Origin: Favolaschia claudopus
Lineage: Eukaryota; Basidiomycota; Agaricomycetes; Agaricales; Mycenaceae
DNA: 64,000 nucleotides
Reading direction: 5' to 3'
NCBI GenBank assembly: GCA_037176885.1
Contig: JAWWNJ010000023.1
Coordinates: forward strand, 682,001 to 746,000
Shown: positions 32,657 through 43,400 of the stretch, in pieces
Position numbering within the stretch: the first letter of the stretch is position 1
Layout of the letters: the number at the start of each line of letters is the position of its first letter
Position numbers and translations under genes: made by a program
Notes under the pieces: generated by a model
What the model saw: the letters and a program-made list of their open reading frames with translations, nothing else
The model's database searches: none
What the model was told of the DNA's origin: nothing

Positions 32657-34131
32657 CTAAGCTCCCTCCTCGGCAGCCCTGGCAGCTCTACGCGCCTTCT
32701 TGGCTGCATTCGCCGCTGCGGCCTTGGCTTTTTTGGCTTCTGTTTTTTCCTGAGCACCAATCAGTAAACGAACGAGAGTCATGAAAAAAAATCACCTCCT
32801 CCTCCTTCGCCTTGCGCACCTTCTCGGCCTCTTCTTCTTCCTTCTTTTTGGCTGCCGCGGCAGCAGCAGCGTTTCCTGCGGCTCCCCCTTTGTTGGCCCC
32901 TCCGGCTTTTTTGGCCTCGCGCATCTCCTTTTCATGCTGCTTGATATGCTTGATACGGGGGTCGACGCTACAGTGTGTCAAATGGTTTTACTTTGGGGAA
33001 TCATGCTCTCTCTCACCTCAAACACAGATCTACAAGTCCTCTGACGCGCGCAATATCCTCCTTCTTCCGACGCGCGCGTTCACTCTTGTTCTTCTTTTCG
33101 GTGTACCGCTTGTCGTCCCGGCTGCCGAAATAAATGAATTATGGCGCGCCAACATTTCGAAACAAAACACGGACCTATCGCTGCCCTCATTGACCTCTTT
33201 ATCCAGCCATTCAAAGCTGCGCCAACTGTCAAAGTTGTACCAGAAGTCGTAAAACGCCTCGACGTGTGCTTTAAGCGTGGCGAACTCGTGTCCTTCGATA
33301 TCGTTCGGGTCGCGGTCGCGGAGGGGGACGTCGGCGGAGGTAGGCACGGCGAGGCCGGGGGTGGGCTGAGTTTTTGAGAAGCGAGATTCGCGTTCGAAGA
33401 TGGGGGCGAAGGAGGGGAGGAAGGGGGGCGGGTTTTTGGACTGGGAATTGATCGAATGAGTGAAAAACGCGAAACAAAGAATGAGACGGTACCTTGAACT
33501 CTTTCTCAGTCGGAACGTCGTCGATTTCTTCGAGGAATTGAGGATCGACTGAATCGAACTGACGACGGCGCTCCGAGTTGGTGAGGACCTCGTGGGCTTT
33601 CTGGATACATTTAAAGAACGCGTCGTCATTCGTGTTGATGTTGAGACCCAGGGCTGAGGCGACGGCGGTTTCTGCCTTGTCGGAAGCCTTTTTGTCCGGG
33701 TGGTGTCGCAAAACTTTTTTCCGGTCTGCGCAGCGTTGCGGAAAGGAAGATATTTATGAATGATCTAGATACTTACGGGCGACCTTGATCTGCGCGGGCG
33801 TGGCCCTCCAGCGGAGATGGCTGAGACCGAGGACGCGGTACTGATCCTGCTTTTTCCACTCTTTGGGGTCGAGGGAGAGCAGGGCTTCGTCCTCGCTCTC
33901 TTCGCCAACGCCGAGGTCATCTTCTACGCCGTTTGAGAGGGGCGCGGCTGCGGCGCGGGCGGCAGCGGTTGCATGGTCGTACTTTTTATGGTCGCCATCG
34001 TGAAGTTTTGTGACGTGAAGGTGGGCGAGGAAAGCGGGGCCGGCGGCGATGAGGGATCCCTTAGCCAAGGGGGTGAGCTTGGAGGTGGAGGCGGGAGGGG
34101 AGTAGTCGGCGGGCAACCCTGCGATGGCCAT
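32657..34131 (-). CDS. ZUO1: zuotin, ribosome-associated J-protein
   Basis: The model is the complement of 32657-32749, 32796-32967, 33017-33121, 33175-33440, 33493-33725 and 33777-34131 (407 aa). Zuotin is the J-protein half of the ribosome-associated complex, which activates Hsp70 at the peptide exit. The J domain runs from about residue 95: DQYRVLGLSHLRWRATPAQI, HRKKVLRHHPDKKA (catalytic HPD) and AFFKCIQKAHEVLTN. Then follow FYDFWYNFDSWRSFEWLDKE, the zuotin homology block, and a basic ribosome-binding segment (DDKRYTEKKNKSERARRKKE). The Ala/Lys/Glu-rich C-terminus is short, so the terminal four-helix bundle of yeast Zuo1 may be reduced. It is divergent from the ankyrin gene, with 89 bp between starts. 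Confidence 0.93.
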
Positions 34132-34220
34132 TATCTGCGAGCGAGCAAAAAAAAAAAGTTGCTTGTGACACTTAGCTGTCACACATCATCTGGCTATCTG
34201 GCTCTCACCACTGACCAACT
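34132..34220. promoter_or_regulatory. divergent promoter ZUO1/ankyrin with inverted repeat
   Basis: TGTGACA (34164-34170) and TGTCACA (34177-34183) form a perfect inverted repeat with a 6-nt spacer, in the middle of the 89 bp between the two start codons. The symmetry suits a factor acting in both directions. Confidence 0.45.
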
Positions 34221-34848
34221 ATGGCGGCGCCCGATACGGTGAATCCCTAGTCTGCAGCTCTCTCGCTGTGTTTCTCAACTGGAACCGAAGCACCCCAAGC
34301 CCGACCCCGCCAGTCTCTCCGCCGAAAGTATCGATTTTGCGCATCGTATGTTCGAGGCTGCGCGTACTGGGAACACTGAACTGGTTGTTGCCGCCGTCGA
34401 CGCCGGCCTGCCTGTGAACATCCTCAACTCCAAAGGCAAACGCACCGAACCTCTGGCGACTGTGTTCTGAATCCGTGTATGCTACAGGCAACAGCCTTCT
34501 AATGCTCGCCGCGTATGGTCCGTGAAGGGATGTGGTCTCCGAGTCTTTGTGCGTTGTTGACGCAGTGTCGCAGCGGGACACGCGGATCTCACGACGAAGC
34601 TGCTTGAGCGCGGCGGGGATCCCAATATGCTCAACGATATGGGGCAATCGATTATTGCTGGCGCGGTGTTCAAGGGCCATGACGAGGTGGTGCGTGCGCT
34701 GGCTGCGAAGGGGGCAGACCCACGGCTGGGGCAGCCGAATGCGATTCAGGCGGCGCATATGTTCAAGAGGGAGCAGCTGATGGATGTCTTGGGTGCGACC
34801 GCCGCCGACATTGGGCCCGAAGTGCCCATGCCGGTACCGCACCCGTAA
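34221..34848 (+). CDS. small ankyrin-repeat protein
   Basis: The model joins 34221-34238, 34291-34435, 34488-34517 and 34574-34848 (155 aa). Three to four ankyrin units are visible: FEAARTGNTELVVAAVDAGL, GNSLLMLAAYAGHADLTTKL and GQSIIAGAVFKGHDEVVRAL. Ankyrin proteins of this size are protein-binding modules; no enzymatic domain is present. Exon 1 encodes only MAAPDT and is joined to HPKPDPASL through a 52-nt intron; without it the ankyrin frame has no ATG before 34348. The second intron has a GC donor (AAAG|GCAAAC at 34436) and the third exon is 30 nt. The partner is unknown. Confidence 0.82.
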
Positions 34849-34992
34849 TGTATGTACGATACGCCCACTGTAGCCTAGTGTACGAATGGACTGTGAGTGA
34901 CTGTGCGCTCAGCGCTGTACCAATACCTAATGCAACCACCCCGTCTGCGAGACAGATCGCAGCAAACAAAATCTATAAACCCCTGTGTTGTG

Positions 34993-35125
34993 AAAAAAAA
35001 TGCAACTCGAAACGCGCCTCGCGATGAACTCGCGCGAAATTTCTAAACCCCGAGGGTGAATGAATTTCGATTCAAAATGTGCTTCGCAAAAACTCGCGGG
35101 CGAAAATTCACAAACCCTCCCTTTT
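34993..35125 (+). repeat. degenerate repeat, copies A and B
   Basis: Two diverged copies (about 34993-35050 and 35062-35125) of a 55-60 bp element with the pattern GCAACTCGAAACGCG, then GCGATGAACTCGCG, then GAAAT(T)...AAACCC. A third copy lies at about 36811-36873 on the same strand, beyond the next gene. They share no coding sense. The role is unknown. Confidence 0.45.
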
Positions 35126-35210
35126 GAGTTGTTATAATCCAAAATGGGTTTGCGATGATTTGGACGATTTCCTTTTAGGGAACATCAACTAACTTGCACA
35201 CCACCAACAC

Positions 35211-35282
35211 AAACGCGTCGCGTTGACGCGTTTGCTCTCAACCTAACGTCGTGGAGGTGTGACTGGACGCGTCGAGGACGTC
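35211..35282. promoter_or_regulatory. three ACGCGT boxes and a palindrome
   Basis: ACGCGT at 35213-35218, 35226-35231 and 35277-35282. The first two are part of a perfect inverted repeat, AAACGCGTC (35211-35219) and GACGCGTTT (35225-35233), with a 5-nt spacer. They lie 150-220 bp upstream of the next start codon and resemble MBF-type cell-cycle boxes. Confidence 0.45.
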
Positions 35283-35428
35283 CGTGAAATCTACAGCGCT
35301 CAGTAAGTAGAGTGATCCAACTCCCTCTCCCGGCTCTGCAGGTCATTGACTTTTGAAAGGTTTAGCTGCCGTCTGACTCTGACCGCGACGTATATTGACT
35401 ACAACGACGACGCACTGAAACGTGCCTC

Positions 35429-36646
35429 ATGGCGATGCCGCCGATGCGGCGCCGGCCCATCCCTCAACTGATGGCCCCCATCGGACATCCCTTGAGGGCC
35501 GCGCCGCCTATCCTGCCTCCTCAAGAGCCTTCGCCGCCCCCCGTGATTTCCCCGGCCAGGACGAGCGCCTCGGCCAAACATGCTGCTGGCTTTGAGAAAC
35601 ACGAGAAACAAGACGCGGATTCTGCAAAACAAGAGGTGGATTCTGAACGCGTGTATGATGACGAGGAAAGCACGGATGACAACGGACCTGTGCCTCTCGC
35701 TCCTCCTATACCTGTTGTTCCTGCGAATGCTGCGACTGCCCTCCTTGCGGATCTTTTCACCCCACCGCCCGACCTGCGCCTGGCAGCTATTCAGAGGGCT
35801 GCGGTAGGCGTTGTGGATGAAACGGACCCATCGTGGGTGTGTCATCCTACCTTCCCTACCTTTGATGTTGCTCAGAAGATGCAGTGTCCTGTTCTCGCGT
35901 CATTCGCCGCTGTCGACAACGATATCATCCCTCTCCTCGAAGAAATTGGCGAACATGCTTCTGCACCAGGTGTTGTCGTGGATCTTATAGCGTCGCTAGG
36001 CATGGTATGTCTTGAAAACTCCAAGTACTCAGTGCTGCGTACCAACTGCTGCGCAGATCCTTGCTGACGCCTCCCCCCGCCAAAATCGCCTGCAACAATG
36101 GGTTGACACCATTGTCTTCAAGATCGGGTGTGCCATCTATGCGCAGAGATACGCCTTCCAGTTGCAGTACGACGGCACCTTTATGGAAGCCCTCATCCGT
36201 CGATACTGGAAGCGCGGCAGCAACGGCAAGGCATTCGAGCGGCCGAAAGATGGTGCAAAGGCAGTTGCAATGGAACATTTGAGGAGGGAGGCACAACGTG
36301 TTGCAAGGCAACATGCGCGGGTGCTCGACGCTTACCGAGAGGTGAGTTCATTCCATATCCGCCGCTAGTCTGTTTAAATAATTGTGTATAGCATGGCGCA
36401 ATTGTGTTCTTAGACCCGAATTGGTGCTTCGAAGGGTTGGAGGAGGATCATGCCCGAGGCGCGCACACGCAGGATATTCTAGTAGAGGTAGCGGTCGCGC
36501 GACATACGGCTGCAGAGGCAGCGATCCTCAATATTGTAGGTGCATACTGCAACTCGAAAAAGCACCGCTACATTGATCAAGTCTGCGGGCTCTTGTGGGA
36601 GCTGCGCCGAAGTTATGCTGTATTATCTGGGCTTGGAGTTCAGTGA
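35429..36646 (+). CDS. uncharacterised protein, possibly cell-cycle regulated
   Basis: The model joins 35429-36004, 36057-36341 and 36392-36646 (371 aa). I do not recognise a family. The first 90 residues are Pro-rich and then acidic (DDEESTDDN). The rest looks globular and helical, with FTPPPDLRLAAIQRAAVGVV, WVDTIVFKIGCAIYAQRYAF, MEALIRRYWKRGSNGKAF and HGAIVFLDPNWCFEGLEEDH as its most structured segments. No signal peptide or membrane segment is seen. The gene has three ACGCGT boxes upstream and is flanked on both sides by the same degenerate repeat. Splice sites are canonical and all phases close, so the model is sound although the function is not known. Confidence 0.78.
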
Positions 36647-36810
36647 TTCTCATGCTATGCTGTCTGAACAAGTGACTATTGGCGCAGTGTATGTGTAAAT
36701 CGAGTATCATAATTAATCCTTTGCTTTGTGTTGCATGAGAAGCGCACGGAACAAGGGCGGGTGCAGGTCAGATTTTTCCTCGCAACGGAGGGGCTGCAAA
36801 ATTGAGGAGG

Positions 36811-36873
36811 TCACGAAAAAACGCAACTCCAAACGCGTTTTGCGGGCAACTCGAAAAATCACAACCTTTTCTT
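36811..36873 (+). repeat. degenerate repeat, copy C
   Basis: Third copy of the element seen at 34993-35125: CGCAACTCCAAACGCG, then TGCGGGCAACTCG, then AAAAATCACAACC. It lies about 165 bp after the stop of the unknown gene and about 340 bp before RPS10. Confidence 0.42.
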
Positions 36874-37211
36874 TGCGAAGGAGAGAATTCGATGTGAGCG
36901 CGTGAGGTAATGACAAATTACGTGAGGTTGATGTTGTTTGTGGGTATTGATTCGCGAAGGCTAAGCGTCGTACCCTCCGAAAAGTTAACCCGCCTCGTCA
37001 GCGCCGGCCCCGCCCACCAACGCCGCCCAGTGAGTCAACCACTCGCCTCGCAGCTGCCCCGTGGCCCGCATCCAACTTTTCTGGGCGAAAACGGGGCACG
37101 GGGAGGCTGGATTGGGGTGCAACTGAGTGGATACCGTGCTGATACGATGGCAGACCGGAATTTGTGCGACAGCAGCTGCTCGCACATCCGCAACACCTCG
37201 ACCCACCCAAC

Positions 37212-37760
37212 ATGATCATCACCAAAGAGAACAGGCGCGTCATCTACGAGAACCTCTTCAAGGGTCCGTGCGTTCCATCTTGCTATATATCACCTCTCAC
37301 CCGCCGCAGAGGGCGTGCTTGTCGCCAAAAAAGACTTCAACGCGCCGAAGCACGAGGAGCTCGATGTCCCCAACCTCCACGTCATCAAGGCCCTCCAGAG
37401 CCTCACCTCAAAGGGCTTCGTCAAGACCCAGTTCTCCTGGCAGTGGTATTACTATGTCCTCACCCCAGAGGGCGTAGAGTATCTCCGCGAGTGGTCCGTC
37501 GCTTTCTTACTCTCTTGCCATCCTTCCCCGACCCGACCCCCAGGCTCCACCTCCCCGCCGAGATCGTCCCCGCCACCCACAAAAAGGCCGCCCGCCCGCC
37601 GCGCCCTGCAGGCGTCCGCCCCGGCCCCGGCGGAGGTGACGGCGCATACCGCGCACCCCGCGGCGACCGCGATGACTACCGCAAGAAGGAGGGCGGTGGC
37701 GCTCCAGGAGAGTTCAGGCCCCAGTTTGCCGGCGTTGGGCGGGGCGCACCCAGAGAATAG
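37212..37760 (+). CDS. RPS10: 40S ribosomal protein S10 (eS10)
   Basis: The model joins 37212-37263, 37310-37493 and 37544-37760 (150 aa). It is a structural protein of the small-subunit head near the mRNA entry side. The winged-helix region starts [20 protein letters not shown] and contains [40 protein letters not shown] and [15 protein letters not shown], all nearly invariant in eS10. The C-terminal tail is rich in Gly, Arg and Pro ([20 protein letters not shown]), as usual. The length is typical. The promoter region upstream (36880-37211) is GC-rich near the start. Confidence 0.96.
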   Translation: MIITKENRRVIYENLFKGPCVPSCYISPLTRRRGRACRQKRLQRAEARGARCPQPPRHQGPPEPHLKGLRQDPVLLAVVLLCPHPRGRRVSPRVVRRFLTLLPSFPDPTPRLHLPAEIVPATHKKAARPPRPAGVRPGPGGGDGAYRAPRGDRDDYRKKEGGGAPGEFRPQFAGVGRGAPRE

Positions 37761-38290
37761 ATGTACTCCATGTTCATGCGTATTCCATGCTTTCCATGAC
37801 ATGACATTCACTGCCAATTCATTCAAGCTTCATTTTCAGGCGCTCGATACCTAAGGATTTCATCGTGGTCTAACTGAACAACCAATTGACGGCGGCAGTC
37901 TTGGTGTAGTCGCCAGTCTGTGAATCTACCTCTCAATTCCGCTACCACCGTGCACGTAAAGATGTCGAAGCCGTCCCCGACAAGTCTTGGCGCAATCCTG
38001 AGGAAATGTCGAGATCGATGCCAATTTCGAGCTTGTGGTCTTGCTGCGCCTCAGGGCTATTTAATGTATCATCAACTTGGTCAATATTCATCCCACCCCA
38101 AGTCGACCCAACTACCACGGAGGCAGCTGCCATCTTGAGGGTGAGCTGTCCGACTCTGCATGCAGCTTCATTTCGACGCTGGATATGCACATGGCCAACG
38201 AGGTTGGTCTGTATGATGTTGTGCTTTGAATACGTTTGTGACAGCTGGCGTAGAATCTCTCGTGAAAATCGTCTTCATCCACATGCCTTG
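37761..38290. other. intergenic, no intact gene
   Basis: About 530 bp after RPS10. Open frames on the minus strand continue from the DUF4246-like relic to about 37942, but I see no consistent gene structure or family match in them. Confidence 0.4.
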
Positions 38291-38510
38291 GGTGGTCGTT
38301 CTGGACAGAGTTTTCCCCGAATACGATCTACGCGCGGCAACCGCTTGGTGTCGGAGATGGGGTCACTGATTGGAGACCCCTGGGCCTCAAACACCGCATA
38401 TACTGACCGGTGTATGAGCCAAGATTGTTGATATAGAGCTTGACTGCGCCATCGTCGCTCACTGAAGTCGGAGGGGAGCCAACGGAACTTGTCAGAAGTG
38501 TAGATCGGCG
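38291..38510 (-). pseudogene. DUF4246-like gene relic
   Basis: On the minus strand YTSDKFRWLPSDF changes frame to SVSDDGAVKLYINNLGS, the usual succession in fungal DUF4246 proteins (a YTSDKF..LPSEF..SEDG..I..YINN pattern). The following ISDTKRLPRVDRIRGK may belong to the same relic. No single frame carries the block and no splice sites join it, so it looks like a decayed fragment. The function of DUF4246 is unknown. Confidence 0.4.
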
Positions 38511-38621
38511 AATTTTCCAAGGGCGATGGTACTTGCCTCCAACTTCACGAAGGAAACGGTGTATCACAAAACACTCTAGATACATAGATAGATACATACA
38601 TCCGATACATTATTGAAAATC

Positions 38622-40261
38622 TCACAACGACGCCACTCCCGCCACCCACTCATAGTGCCGCTCCCAACTTCGCAGGTCCGTCTGTATCAGCAACCGCAGC
38701 TTGCCCAGATCGTACTGCAGCTTCGGCCAATTCTTCACCGCGCTCACCACGTATGTCACCACCGTCCCCCGCGCCAGCGCACCCGCCCCTGGCTCGCGTC
38801 GCAGCGCCAGCTCCGCGCACATCGTGTCGATGTCGCGCTGCCCCAGAGCCCAGTGCCGGTACGCCCGCAAGTGTTGCGGCGCGACGCCCGCCGCTTCCAT
38901 GTCTGGCGTGAATATGATCATGGGTACGCGTTCAGGCGCGGGGTCTGAAGAGGGCAATGGCGGCGCGAGGCACGCGTGATGATGTTGTACAGCTAGACTT
39001 GTTGCGTCCACCGTGATCTCGTTCGTCTTTGCCAGTGCCAGCAAATGCGCATACACCTGAAAGCCGCAATACGCGTCGTTCGCCGCGTCTATATGCAACA
39101 GTCAGTTGATAGAGAAAAATCAGAGAAGCAACACTCACACTCAATTTGCCTCTCATTCTTCTCCAACGCGGGATGCTCCCAGTTCCCTATCCGCACGTCG
39201 TCGTCTTTCTCCAGCTTTTTGCCGAGGTACCGTTCAACCAGCTACGCGTTACTTGAGTTCCATGCGTCGAGAAAAACGCGTAACCCACCTTCGCCAACGC
39301 GATGACCTTCCTCCCGCCTCCCCACACCTCCTTCGTGGTCGGGTCCGCCAGACGCGCCAGCGCCCCCAGCTCGACTAGCCCCCGCATCATCACACCATAA
39401 TCCTTAAACAGCTTCTTTGCGTCGTCTGTGTGCATTCATTTCAGTTTAGCAGGTAACCCCAAGAAGTACAACTCACTAAGAATATTCGCCCCCGCTTTTG
39501 GCACGTCAGGGTCCTCCAACAGCTGTTGCAGCGCGAGAGGGAACCGCGCCATCGTTGACTTGGAGGTCCGTAGCTGTATGACCACGATGTGCCGTTTGTC
39601 GGCGATTTGGACAACAGAGATTGGTCGAACACCGTTCTTGCGGAACGCGACGACCCATTCAAAGTCGACTGAGAGCGGGCTACGTTCGTTCCGATTCGTC
39701 TCTCGTATAGAAAAGAAAGTAAAGGAACACCTACCCTGTTTGGTCCAGTTCTGCGACCCATTTGTTCGCGTCCGCTTCGGTGGTGGTAAAGTGCAGCTTC
39801 GGGGGAGGCGTGAATGTCTTATAGCTGTAAACAGGCAATTCTGCTGTTGTCGTCACTGCGACGGTCTCGGTTGTGGCTGCGCTGGTAGAGGTGTTCAGCT
39901 TCTCCTTGGTTTTGGTGATTCGTTGCAAGGAAGACTTCTTGGGAGGCGCGTTTGTGGCGGGCCGAAACAGTGGATGCAGGGGAGGCGCTGGCCAAGGATT
40001 CACCCTGCAATTCGTTTGGTTTGCATTATATGGGGATGTTCAATAACGCGTTACGCACGCCTCGACGGAAAGTGGCGTCCGCGTCTCGATATCCATGGCT
40101 GCCAGCGCAGCCAGAACGCGACTTTGCCCGGGTGCGGAAGTGGTAGACATTGGCTTCTTTGGAGCTCTGCGCGGTGGAGAGGGTGGAGAGACGCGATAGC
40201 GCGAGGCCAGGCCCAGCGGTGTTTTCGACATGGAGGGAGAGAGGATGAACTTCACGGTCAC
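38622..40261 (-). CDS. WRN-type 3'-5' exonuclease domain protein
   Basis: The model is the complement of 38622-39088, 39139-39241, 39289-39425, 39477-39679, 39735-40004 and 40059-40261 (460 aa). The central domain belongs to the DnaQ/RNase D-like 3'-5' exonucleases closest to the Werner exonuclease. It has PLSVDFEWVVAFRK (catalytic Asp-x-Glu), VVQIADKRHIVVIQL, KAGANILNDAKKLFKDYGV (conserved Asp), RKVIALAKLVERYLGK and ERQIEYAANDAYCGFQVY (Tyr-x3-Asp). It probably trims DNA or RNA 3' ends with two metal ions. The N-terminus is basic and Ser/Pro-rich, perhaps for nuclear targeting. The C-terminal 170 residues carry no recognised domain; no helicase part is present, as in plant and some fungal WRN exonucleases. 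Confidence 0.88.
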
Positions 40262-40443
40262 CTGATCGAGATTTGAGTCGTTTCTCGGAGAATTTCTCGT
40301 CGATTGGAGGAGTCAGGTCATTGAAATGGGTTTTAAATTGCGCGGGCTTCAAGTTATACAACAGCAGAATTAATAATATGTATAGGACGTCAACATGAGA
40401 ATATGCAACTACAGATCAATCTCTATCCACAGTCACCCAGAAA

Positions 40444-43400
40444 TCACAACCCTGGTATCCGCTCGCTTTTTGGAGGTGGTGGTAAGAGTGGCGGCGGGGG
40501 AGCCAATATCGGCGGCGGTGAAGGCACTCGACTCGGCATTTTCTCGACCTTGTCACCTTTGAGATCCTTTTCAGACTCAAAATTCCCTTTCAAACTCGTT
40601 AACGGAGGTTTACTGGGATACGGCGATGGCGCGGGATTCCCTAAATTCGCGAAAGGGCCGACGAACGGCGAATCGTTGCGCATCCCTGTCCCCTTGTCAT
40701 CCGCCGGCGAATGAGAATTGGACGTAGCGGTGGGCGTGGTGTTTCGCGGCGAGCTCGTGTAGGCTTGAGACGATGAGGGCCCATTGATCATGGCGCCGAC
40801 CATCATTTTACTGGATTGCGGAGGCGGCGATGGTAATCGCTCTCGTTCAGATCGATGCAGCACGGGCGACCGACTCGGGGTTGGTGCGCGCGTGCTTAGT
40901 GGACCGATCCCACCGCTCCCAGAACCCAAGCCCGTTCCACCACCCAGTATGCTAGGGCCGCTCAAGATCGGGGTGTTTGCACCGTATCGCGAACCGCCAC
41001 TTCCCCCGCCATATGCTGAAGGGCTAGGCAGCGTGCGATGAGAAGATGGCGATAGAGTGAGTCCGCTTGGTCGTGACGGTCCACGCGATGGAGGACCCGA
41101 TGCCGACGGAGGAGCTTGACTTTGCGAGTAGCGTCGAGGAGAAGACGGGTGTGACGATGGCCGATGACTCTGTCCTGCATCGCCGCCGAGATATCCAAGA
41201 GACGTGGATGACGAAGGAGGCATTCGGAAAGCGTCTTCAAGGGTCCGAGATCCGCGTGGAGCGGTCGGCGGGTTCCCAGACGGTGGGGGTGTGTGCAAAC
41301 TGCGCGCACCGCCAGCCCCACTGCTGGTATACGAGCTGCTCATGACAAATGGAGTCGCAAGGGGGCGATCGCGTTCGTCCATCTGCGCTGGCGGCGGCGG
41401 CCGCTTACGATAGTCAGAATGCTCGCGATCGTCACCTTTCCACCGTCCGTCATTAGGAGAAGATTTGGAAGGATTCAAGTTGATCATTTCAGCTTGGTGC
41501 TGCGAGCGACTGTCACCATGCGGTGGCCGGGCCTCCATGTGAACACGACTGTCTCCGTGAGAGCGATTGTCGAATTCACGCGAAGCGCGCGGGCTCAGTG
41601 ACGGTCGCGTCGACGTAGCCGTCGAACTCGCATGCACATGACTGGGCGGCGGTCCGTGGGCTGACGAGGGGGGCGGAGGAGGGGGCCCAGGCTGAGCATG
41701 ATGATGATGCACGACATGGTGGTGGTGGGGTCGGTGGTGGTGATGAGGGGCGACAATCCCGTGGTGGTGTGGCGGCGGAGCGCGATGCTGCTGCTGTTGT
41801 TGCATCTGCATCATGTACTCGCGACGATCGTATTCGTGCATGTCTCGCTCCCGTTCTCGCTCTCTCTCCCGTTCCCGTTCCCGTTGGTCCCTTTCCCGAT
41901 CCCGGTCCCGGTCGCGGTCACGATCTCGATCTCGTTCCCGCTCCCGCTCCCTTTTGTCCCCTCTTTCGCGCATCATTCTCTCCTCATCTTCTGGTCCTGG
42001 AGGTCCCCCTGGGCGTACCATGGGCATCCCCATCCCAATCACTCTCCCCTCGGGGGCGCGCACATCGCCATCCCCAATGACTCTCGCTTCCGTAGCATTG
42101 GCTGCGCGCCATTCCGACGGCTTGCCCCATCTGCCTGGAGGTGCTCCTTGCGGAGCAATACTCTCACCACGCCTTGCTGGCGTCCCGAACACCCCATAAC
42201 CCATCTCAAAAGCTTGCTGCTGCTGCGAAGCACCGGGATGCCCGTGATGCCCATGCAACGGTGGCGGCCCATGAGGGTGGTGCGGTGGGGGACGGAATGT
42301 TCCCATTGACGGTGCAAAGCTAGGCTGCATTTGTTGTTGTGCCTGCTGGAATTGCGGCTGTTGGGGATGCTGCGCTGGAGGGGGCGGGGGCACACGGTTG
42401 AAAGCGGGCTGTTCGTAGACCGGCGGAGCTTGCTGTTGAGGTGGAGGTGGCATGCCCATTCCCATATTCATCCCCATCCCGCCAACCACTCGCTGCGACT
42501 GTTGTGGTGGCGCACGACTAGATATTTGGGGCTGTTGCGGTTGTTGCTGAGGCTGCGGAGCGGCATTGTGCTGGGGTGCAGGAGGGGGATGTTGGTGTTG
42601 AAGCAAGAAATCGAGATCGTTTTGGATATCGTTGGCGCTGAGGGGAGTAAGATCAGGGAATACAAGGCGCTGAGGTGCCACGTTTTCGTTAGGGCGAGGC
42701 TCAGCATGCCGCTGGCCCCGCGACGAGAGTGAATCTGATTGTAATGGCAGCGCGGATTTGATGATTTGGTGTAAACTCGGGGCTGGAGATATTTGACTGT
42801 GCTGGGGTAATAGAGGAGGGATGCGGCGCACTAGGTATAGAAGAGTTAGTCAAGGATCGCAGAGGTCAAGCCAGGGAGCGCACATGTCTGCGGGCGTTCT
42901 ATGCTCCTTCGTTCCCGTTCCAACTTCCTGCGCTTGCGGTTTGTTTCCGCTATCATGTCAGTCTGTAGGTCGTCGCGAGCAAGCTGTAAACGAGAGGAAA
43001 TGAATGCAGGTCAGAATGGAGACACGTAAGCAAGCACCTTCCACCACGACCAGACGCCGCTCTCGCTCACACGTCGCCTGCGCTCGGCATCGGAAGCTTC
43101 GAATTTACGTTTGCGAGTTGCGAGCTCAATCCGACGGTCCCGACGCGTCGCAAGCTCGCGCTGGATGTGCAGCTGTTCAGGATGTGTGCCGTTCGTAACG
43201 AGCGATTCTTCCCAGCTGAGTCCCTCCATGCGGTCCAGGTAGACTGCCTCACGGAGAAGTGCGTACTTGAGCTCGATGGCTGCGAGAACATCGAGTGCTT
43301 CGGCGCGGTGTGCGGGCTGTACCTCCATCTCAACGTCCGCGTCCACATCACCATCGACCTCCTCGTCACTCTTGTCCACATCTGGCTCGTCTGGTTCGGC

